Below, in pieces: positions 45,574 to 51,191 of a stretch of 51,191 bases of DNA. Where the stretch lies: contig NZ_JAGHFX010000001.1 in NCBI RefSeq assembly GCF_017888565.1, positions 1 to 51,191 of the forward strand, written 5' to 3'. The notes beneath the pieces were generated by a model. It made no database searches. It saw only the letters and a program-made list of their open reading frames with translations, and was not told where the DNA came from. Numbering within the stretch: the first letter of the stretch is position 1; every line of letters begins with the position of its first letter. Origin of the DNA: Clostridium sp. (GTDB lineage Bacteria; Bacillota; Clostridia; Clostridiales; Clostridiaceae). The position numbers were made by a program, and so were the translations under genes.

Positions 45574-47664
45574 TTAATTATTATTACTTTCCCTATTTAA
45601 GTTAACAGTTTTGTTACAATTCGAATCAGAACATTGTGCATAGCTTCCTTTTGTCTTGCTGTATTTTAGAACCATATAAGCTCCACAGTCTGGACATTTA
45701 TCTTTTAACGGCTCGTTCCAACTAACAAAGTCACATTGAGGATAGTTAGCGCAACCAAAGAATTTTTTACCTTTTTTACTTTTCTTGGCTAATATCTTTC
45801 CTTCACATTTTGGACACGGAGCTTCTATTTCTTCAACAATCGGTTTTGCATTTTTACATTCAGGATATCCCGGACAAGCCAAGAAATCTCCATATCTACC
45901 ATGCTTTATTACCATCATGCGACCACATTTATCACATGGAACATCGCTTACCTTATCTTCTATAACAACCTTTGATACTTCTTTTTCAGCTTTATCTATT
46001 GCAATTTTCAATGGCTCAAAGAATTCTCCAACTACTTTTCTCCACTCTTCTTGACCTTCTTCTATATGATCAAGATTTCTTTCCATTTCAGCTGTAAAAT
46101 CAACATCTACTATTTGCTTAAAATATTCACTAAGCATATTATTAACTATAAAGCCAAGTTCTGTTGGAAATAATGTTTTCTTTTCTCTCTTTATATAATC
46201 CCTACTTAATATTGTAGTTATTGTTGGAACATAAGTACTTGGCCTTCCAATCCCCTTTTCTTCTAGCAATTTTACAAAAGATGCTTCACTATAACGCGCT
46301 GGTGGTTGTGTGAAGTGTTGTTTTCCTTCTATATCAACCTTATTTAATTCATCATTTTCTTCTAATTTAGGTAATGACACATCTTCACTATCTTCTTCTG
46401 TTAGATATTCATAAAGCTTCATAAATCCCTCAAATTTTATAGTAGATCCACTTGCTCTAAACTTATAATCTCCATTTTTAATTTCTACATTATTTGTATT
46501 TAATTCACATGAAGCCATTTGACTTGCCATAAATCTATTCCAAATCAATGAATATAATTTAAATTGCTCTGTAGTTAAAGAGTTCTTTGCAATTTCAGGA
46601 GTAATATCAATTATAGATGGTCTTATAGCTTCATGAGCATCTTGAATATTTTTCTTTCCCTTATATATTCTTGGAGAACTTGGTGCATAATCTTCCCCAA
46701 AATTCGAATTAATAAACTCTAAAGCTTTTCCTTGTGCTTCATCAGAAATTCTAACTGAGTCAGTTCTCATATAAGTTATTAATCCAACTGTGCCATATCC
46801 TTTAACTTCTATACCTTCATATAGTACTTGAGCTATAGACATAGTTCTTTTAGTCATAAAATTTAACTTTTTTGATGCTTCTTGCTGAAGTGTACTAGTT
46901 GTGAAAGGTGGTAATGGATTTTTTACCTTTGTTCCTTTTTTCACTTTAGTAACTATAAACTTATCTTTCTTTAATTCTTCTATTATTTTATCACTTTCTT
47001 CTTTAGTACTTATTTCAATCTTCTTGCCTTTATATTGTGATAACTTTATTGGAAACTTCTTTCTATCTTTAGTTGCTATACAATCAACACTCCAATACTC
47101 TTTTGGTTCAAAGCGATTAATTTCTTCTTCTCTATCACATATAAGCTTTAATGCTGCTGATTGAACTCTTCCAGCACTTAACCCCCATTTTATATTTTTC
47201 CATAATATAGGGCTAATTTCATAACCAACTAATCTATCTAATATTCTTCTTGCTTGTTGCGCATCTACTAAATTTATATTTATCTTTCTTGCTTCTTTTA
47301 TAGATGACTTTACAGCAGTTTTAGTAATTTCGTTAAATACAATTCTACATTTTTCATCTTCTGAAATATTTAAAATATTAGCTAAATGCCATGATATCGC
47401 TTCACCTTCACGGTCAGGGTCAGTTGCAAGATATATTTTATCTGCTTTCTTAGCTGCTTTTTTAAGCTTACTTAAAAGTTCACCTTTTCCTCTTATAGTT
47501 ATATATTTTGGATTAAAATTATCTTCTATATCAACGCCTAATTTACTTTTTGGCAAATCTCTTACATGTCCCATAGATGCTTCTACTATATAATTCTTAC
47601 CAAGATACTTTCCTATAGTCTTAGCCTTTGCAGGTGATTCTACTATTACAAGATTTTGTCCCAT
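45574..47664 (-). CDS. topA: DNA topoisomerase I
   Basis: This type IA enzyme relaxes negative supercoils. The 696-residue protein has the Toprim domain (LVIVESPAKAKTIGKYLG at the start, DPDREGEAISWH at about 82), the catalytic tyrosine in VGLITYMRTDSVR (about residue 300), and three C-terminal four-cysteine zinc fingers (CDKCGRMM...CPGYPEC, CPKCEGK...CANYPQC, CPDCGAY...CSDSNC, about 575-690). Its ribosome site GGAG lies in the 3' arm of a hairpin after dprA, which ends 7 bases before the ATG. It follows dprA and comM as in most Firmicutes. Confidence 0.97.
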   Translation of the reverse strand: MGQNLVIVESPAKAKTIGKYLGKNYIVEASMGHVRDLPKSKLGVDIEDNFNPKYITIRGKGELLSKLKKAAKKADKIYLATDPDREGEAISWHLANILNISEDEKCRIVFNEITKTAVKSSIKEARKININLVDAQQARRILDRLVGYEISPILWKNIKWGLSAGRVQSAALKLICDREEEINRFEPKEYWSVDCIATKDRKKFPIKLSQYKGKKIEISTKEESDKIIEELKKDKFIVTKVKKGTKVKNPLPPFTTSTLQQEASKKLNFMTKRTMSIAQVLYEGIEVKGYGTVGLITYMRTDSVRISDEAQGKALEFINSNFGEDYAPSSPRIYKGKKNIQDAHEAIRPSIIDITPEIAKNSLTTEQFKLYSLIWNRFMASQMASCELNTNNVEIKNGDYKFRASGSTIKFEGFMKLYEYLTEEDSEDVSLPKLEENDELNKVDIEGKQHFTQPPARYSEASFVKLLEEKGIGRPSTYVPTITTILSRDYIKREKKTLFPTELGFIVNNMLSEYFKQIVDVDFTAEMERNLDHIEEGQEEWRKVVGEFFEPLKIAIDKAEKEVSKVVIEDKVSDVPCDKCGRMMVIKHGRYGDFLACPGYPECKNAKPIVEEIEAPCPKCEGKILAKKSKKGKKFFGCANYPQCDFVSWNEPLKDKCPDCGAYMVLKYSKTKGSYAQCSDSNCNKTVNLNRESNNN

Positions 47665-47667
47665 ACA

Positions 47668-47696
47668 TAAAAACTCCAGTAATTTTTATGGAGTTT
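47668..47696 (-). promoter_or_regulatory. Hairpin containing the topA Shine-Dalgarno (also dprA terminator)
   Basis: On the minus strand AAACTCCA (47689-47696) pairs with TGGAGTTT (47671-47678), followed by TTAT. The GGAG in the second arm is 9 bases before the topA ATG and is the only ribosome site for it. Confidence 0.7.
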
Positions 47697-47710
47697 ACAC
47701 CCCCTTAAAT

Positions 47711-48748
47711 TTATAATGATTTTGCATAATAATTGCCTGGAAGACAAATAATTTCATTTCTATTTTGCATTTCAAATAATAACTCAAACAATACCTTTCT
47801 GTCAACATTTACAGATTCTATTATATCATCTAAGTGTTTTGGTTCATTATCTATAACCTTTAAAAGATACTCTTTATATCCATTATTTTCATTTTTTTCT
47901 TTAATATCTTTTTTTATATTAAAAAAATCATATAAATCTTCCATTTCAGTAAATGGCTTTGCTCCATCTCTTATTAATTTATTGCATCCTTCGCTATTAC
48001 CATTTATCACGGGTCCCGGAACTGCCATTATTTCTTTACCTATACTTAAAGCATAGTCTACAGTAATAAGAGTACCACTTTTTTTATTTGCTTCTACTAT
48101 TATTACTTTATCACTTATTCCACTTATTATTCTGTTTCTTCTTGGAAAATTATATGCCATAGGTGGAGTTTTAGGTAAAAATTCTGAAATTAGTAACCCT
48201 TCTCTTATAACTTTCTCATATAAAAATTTATTGCATTTAGGATATACTACATCTATTCCACATCCTAATACTCCTATAGTCTTACCATTATATTCTAAAG
48301 CAATTTTTTGTGCTACTGAATCTATTCCAGCTGCTAATCCGCTTACAACAGTTATATTATTTTCGCTTAATTCCCTTCCAATAATTTTAGCTACTTCTAT
48401 TCCATATTGAGTACATTTTCTTGCTCCTATTACAGCTGCTAATTTTCCCCTTAATAATTCTAAATTACCTTTATAAAATAGTACGTAAGGTGGTTCTTCA
48501 ATATGCTTTAAAATTTCTGGATATTCTTTTGAGTTAATTGTAATATATCCTATTCCATTACTATTTATGTAATTATTAAAATCACTAATTTTCTCTTCAG
48601 AAATATCTTTATCCTTTATCTTTTGTAATTCTCTTATTTCATATTTTTGCTTCCTGATATTACTTTCATTTTCATATCTTTTTAATAGCAATAATTTCTT
48701 TTCGTTAGATATATTAGTTAAAATAAACCATAATTCGTCATTTTTCAT
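47711..48748 (-). CDS. dprA: DNA-processing protein DprA
   Basis: DprA binds single-stranded DNA taken up by transformation and loads RecA on it. The ATG at 48746-48748 after AAAGGTGG gives 345 residues. It has a helical N-terminal region (1-90), the Rossmann-like core (AAVIGARKCTQYGIEVAK, VSGLAAGIDSVAQ, GCGIDVVYPKCN, PRRNRIISGISD, GTLITVDYALS; about 100-270) and a C-terminal winged-helix DML1-like domain (DNEPKHLDDIIESVNVDRKVL, in part: HLDDIIESVNVDRKVLFELL). It is found in bacteria not known to be competent, so natural transformation cannot be inferred. Confidence 0.94.
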   Translation of the reverse strand: MKNDELWFILTNISNEKKLLLLKRYENESNIRKQKYEIRELQKIKDKDISEEKISDFNNYINSNGIGYITINSKEYPEILKHIEEPPYVLFYKGNLELLRGKLAAVIGARKCTQYGIEVAKIIGRELSENNITVVSGLAAGIDSVAQKIALEYNGKTIGVLGCGIDVVYPKCNKFLYEKVIREGLLISEFLPKTPPMAYNFPRRNRIISGISDKVIIVEANKKSGTLITVDYALSIGKEIMAVPGPVINGNSEGCNKLIRDGAKPFTEMEDLYDFFNIKKDIKEKNENNGYKEYLLKVIDNEPKHLDDIIESVNVDRKVLFELLFEMQNRNEIICLPGNYYAKSL

Positions 48749-48763
48749 AATAACCACCTTTAT

Positions 48764-50287
48764 TTAAATTATTTCTCCATCCACATTTTTTCTATAGCCT
48801 AAAGCTTCAAAAACATGATGTTCGTATATTTTATCTGAAGCTTCTAAATCTGCAATCGTTCTAGAAACTTTTATTATTTTATCATATCCTCTCATAGTTA
48901 AATTGTATCTTTCATAACACATCTTTAATAAATTTTTTGCACCTTCTGAAATTTTAAATAAACACTCAAAATCTCTTCCTCTCACCTCTGAATTATAGCT
49001 ATATTCGCTATTTTTATATCTATTTTTTTGTATTTTTCTCGCTTCTAGTACCTTTATTTTCATCTTTTCAGAGCTTAATTTATCATTTTTTCTTGATATA
49101 TCCTCATACTTTAATCTAGGTACGTAATTTAACAGATCAATTCTATCTAAAAGCGCTCTTGATAATCTATTTAAATATTTTCTCCTTTCATTTTCAGAGC
49201 ATATACATCTATTTTCATCTATTCCTCCTAAGTAAAGCCCACACGGACAAGGGTTAAAAGCTCCAACAAGCAAGAAATTAGAAGGTAATTTATATGTTCC
49301 ATTAATTCTATTTATATTAATTACTTTTTCTTCTAATGGCTCTCTTAAAACATCTAGTACATCTCTTTTGAATTCTAATATTTCATCTAAAAAAAGTACT
49401 CCATTGTGTGCTAAAGTTATTTCCCCTGCTTTCACTTCTTTTCCACCGCCAACTAAAGCTATTTTAGTTATTGTATGATGCGGATTTCTAAAAGGTCTAA
49501 TAACACCATCTTCCCCTGAAAATATTCCAGATGCACTATATATCTTTGCAATTTCCATTTCTTCCTTATAAGTAAGGGGTGGTAATATCGATGGTAATGC
49601 CTTTGCAAGCATTGTTTTTCCTGAACCAGGTGATCCATAAAGTAATATATTATGTTTACCTGCTGCTGCAATCTCCATTGCTCTTTTAGATGTTTTTTGT
49701 CCGATTATATCTGAAAAATCTAAATATATTTTATTAGCCTTTTTAACTTCGCCTTCAAAACTAAATGGTAATAAATCCTCATTATTAATAAATGAAACAA
49801 CTTCTTTCAAATTTCTGAAAGGATAAAAATTTCCTATATTAAAGGATCTTAATTCATTTAAATTATTTAAAGGAAAAATAAAATTATTTTTCTTATTATT
49901 TTCACCTTCAAATATTATCGGAAGTATTCCCTTTATCTCTTTTAGTTCTCCTCCTAAAGAAAGTTCACCAAAAACTATAAAGTCTTTCAAATTTTTATTA
50001 ATAATTTGATTTGATTTCATAAGTATGCCAAGAGCTATAGGTAAATCAAGTAATGAACCTATCTTTTTGATATCAGCTGGAGCTAAATTTATAGTAATTC
50101 TTCCTAGCGGAAACTCAAAGCCACTATTAACTATAGCAGACCTCACTCTTTCCTTCGATTCTTTTATTGAAGCATCAGGAAGACCCACTATACTAAAACT
50201 TGGCATTCCTTTATTAATATCTACTTCAACATTTATAAGTATTCCATCAAGTCCATTATGTGTAGCACTTATTATTTCAATTGACAT
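48764..50287 (-). CDS. comM: ComM/YifB family Mg-chelatase-like AAA+ ATPase
   Basis: ComM is a hexameric helicase that promotes branch migration during chromosomal transformation. The ATG at 50285-50287 after AAGAGGTGA gives 507 residues. Layout: N-terminal S5-like ChlI domain (SIEIISATHNGLDGILINVEVD, FSIVGLPDASIKESKERVRSA), AAA+ core with Walker A YGSPGSGKTMLAKALP (about residue 215), Walker B GVLFLDEILEF, and a C-terminal domain (MRGYDKIIKVSRTIADLEASD). A four-cysteine motif (FNPCPCG ... CICSENE, about 345-365) is a normal family trait. It diverges from yraN and precedes dprA by 15 bases. Confidence 0.93.
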   Translation of the reverse strand: MSIEIISATHNGLDGILINVEVDINKGMPSFSIVGLPDASIKESKERVRSAIVNSGFEFPLGRITINLAPADIKKIGSLLDLPIALGILMKSNQIINKNLKDFIVFGELSLGGELKEIKGILPIIFEGENNKKNNFIFPLNNLNELRSFNIGNFYPFRNLKEVVSFINNEDLLPFSFEGEVKKANKIYLDFSDIIGQKTSKRAMEIAAAGKHNILLYGSPGSGKTMLAKALPSILPPLTYKEEMEIAKIYSASGIFSGEDGVIRPFRNPHHTITKIALVGGGKEVKAGEITLAHNGVLFLDEILEFKRDVLDVLREPLEEKVININRINGTYKLPSNFLLVGAFNPCPCGLYLGGIDENRCICSENERRKYLNRLSRALLDRIDLLNYVPRLKYEDISRKNDKLSSEKMKIKVLEARKIQKNRYKNSEYSYNSEVRGRDFECLFKISEGAKNLLKMCYERYNLTMRGYDKIIKVSRTIADLEASDKIYEHHVFEALGYRKNVDGEII

Positions 50288-50435
50288 AATTATCACCTCT
50301 TAAACATTATTGACATTATAATTTAATTATTAAACATTAATTTTTTATGATTTAATATATTATTTTTGTCAATATTATAAGGTGATAATAATTTTTTATA
50401 ATTATTAATTTTATTTAAATTAATGGTGGTATTTT

Positions 50436-50807
50436 ATGAGTAAATTTAATAAATGTATTGGCTTTTATGGTGAAGATCTAGCTTCATCTTATTTAAAATC
50501 AAAGGGTTATTACATATTAAATAAGAATTTTAAAAATAAATACGGTGAAATAGATTTGATATGTAGGCATAATGGCTTAATTGTTTTCGTAGAAGTAAAA
50601 AGTAGGTACAACTACAACTATGGCTTACCATGTGAAGCTGTTACTTACTCAAAACAAAAACAAATAATTAATTTATGTAAATTTTATTTACTTACAAGAA
50701 AATTATTTGATTATAACTGTAGATTTGATGTTGTAGAAATTTACTTTAATAAAAATAATGAATCTTATATACTACAACACACGAAAGATGCTTTTCGATG
50801 CTATTAA
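50436..50807 (+). CDS. yraN: YraN/UPF0102 family endonuclease-like protein
   Basis: The 123-residue protein matches UPF0102: GFYGEDLASSYLKSKGYYILNKNF, KYGEIDLICRHNGLIVFVEVKSR, which contains the PD-(D/E)xK-type nuclease core (E39, D41, then ExK at 54-56), followed by CEAVTYSKQKQIINL. Function is not established; the family is often next to rnhB and comM. The ribosome site is GGTGG. It is transcribed away from comM, with a 148-base region between them. No terminator is clear downstream; 50808-51068 is AT-rich, with no gene that I can see. Confidence 0.9.
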   Translation: MSKFNKCIGFYGEDLASSYLKSKGYYILNKNFKNKYGEIDLICRHNGLIVFVEVKSRYNYNYGLPCEAVTYSKQKQIINLCKFYLLTRKLFDYNCRFDVVEIYFNKNNESYILQHTKDAFRCY

Positions 50808-51068
50808 TGAAATAAGTATAAATGGTACTTCATCAAAATAAATTTTGATAGTAATCAATAAAAGAAATATTAATTTTTTGAGGCTTTTTAATATTAGAAA
50901 TTTTATTAAAACATTAAAACATTTAGCTTTATGCATATATAAATAATAGATAAAAATTTCTATTTAAATCTAAAAACTCTTTTAAGTAGGTAAAATCAAT
51001 GGATTAAAAGTGGCTCACGTTTCGTTACCCTCTAAAAATAACAGGGAAGCATAAAGGGGGTCGCAAAA

Positions 51069-51191
51069 TGGTCTGACCCCTAAAAAGTAGACATTGTTAA
51101 AAGGGATATATCATTGTGAATTACAAAAATGGCTTCGATATTTAATTGGAGCCATATTTTTTAACCTTTTTTGAAATCTAATATTATTATA
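51069..51191 (-). mobile_element. Right end of an IS3-family (IS150-group-like) element, truncated
   Basis: The element begins at 51069 with TGGTCTGACCCC, the outer end of the right inverted repeat, and runs out of the window. It contains the end of its OrfB gene at 51111-51191, transcribed toward the window interior. The base-pairing ATGGCT/AGCCAT in this region lies within coding sequence and is not treated as a terminator. Confidence 0.85.
51111..51191 (-). CDS. IS3-family transposase OrfB, C-terminal 26 codons
   Basis: The minus-strand frame open to the window edge reads YNNIRFQKRLKNMAPIKYRS, then HFCNSQ and TGA at 51111-51113. YNxxRxQxKLxxMxPxxYR is the standard C-terminal tail of the rve (DDE) integrase OrfB in IS3-family elements. 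The catalytic core lies outside the window. The TGA is 42 bases inside the terminal inverted repeat start at 51069, a normal distance. Confidence 0.9.
   Translation of the reverse strand, partial: YNNIRFQKRLKNMAPIKYRSHFCNSQ

Noticed and set aside
51000..51068. GC-richer block before the right IS end as a riboswitch (c-di-GMP, lysine or similar)
   Set aside because: Some words (GTAACGAAA, CGTGAGCC) look like riboswitch pieces, but no full conserved core or pairing was found and no gene follows in the right direction.
51124..51157. ATGGCT...AGCCAT hairpin with T-run as an intrinsic terminator
   Set aside because: It lies within the OrfB transposase coding tail, where these bases encode MAPIKYRSH; treated as coincidental.

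Overview
The window reads as chromosome of a low-GC, spore-forming Firmicute, most likely Clostridium sensu stricto (cluster I). The basis is strongly AT-rich DNA, spoVS, ymxH, a GerMN lipoprotein, a FtsK/SpoIIIE translocase, CodY, PolC, RNase Y, and the gene order cdsA-uppS-frr-pyrH-tsf-rpsB-codY-topA-dprA-comM-yraN. Species cannot be fixed from sequence alone. Almost everything is transcribed on the minus strand; only the GerMN lipoprotein, a DUF378 protein and yraN are on plus.

Edges. Both ends are tips of IS3-family (IS150-group-like) insertion sequences. Position 31 is the outer base of one IS end. Base 51069 starts another, which carries the last 26 codons of an OrfB transposase. The stretch between is one continuous chromosomal segment.

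0.1-7.6 kb is the accessory-like part: an intact motB next to a motA pseudogene with a premature stop and an out-of-frame deletion, a DUF6398/TPR protein, a GerMN lipoprotein, a VCBS-like unknown, a 55-residue zinc-finger protein, purB and a DUF378 membrane protein. 7.8-12.4 kb holds single-gene units with clear promoters and terminators: ptsH, spoVS (sigma-H promoter), rny, recA (LexA box inside a 38-bp palindromic promoter region), then pgsA. 12.3-22.7 kb carries rimO, ftsK/spoIIIE, tepA, dapG, ymxH, an M16 peptidase, pnp and rpsO. 22.8-30.2 kb is the rimP-nusA-rnpM-ylxQ-infB-rbfA-nrnA-truB-ribF operon for translation and RNA maturation, preceded by a leader that looks like an attenuator. 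30.4-39.2 kb is polC, ispG, rseP, dxr and an AI-2E-type permease. 39.6-44.3 kb is cdsA, uppS, frr, pyrH, tsf, rpsB. 44.6-50.8 kb is codY (with its own CodY boxes), topA, dprA, comM and, divergently, yraN.

The gene content is mostly conserved housekeeping, and I do not see a clearly new multi-gene system. The most interesting signals are regulatory and evolutionary: hairpins that bury the Shine-Dalgarno sequences of topA and tepA, the recA operator palindrome, the rimP/nusA leader terminator, a terminator squeezed between frr and uppS, repeat nests before polC and before the permease, the small Cys-rich protein, the decayed motA, and a short motif shared by both IS junctions.
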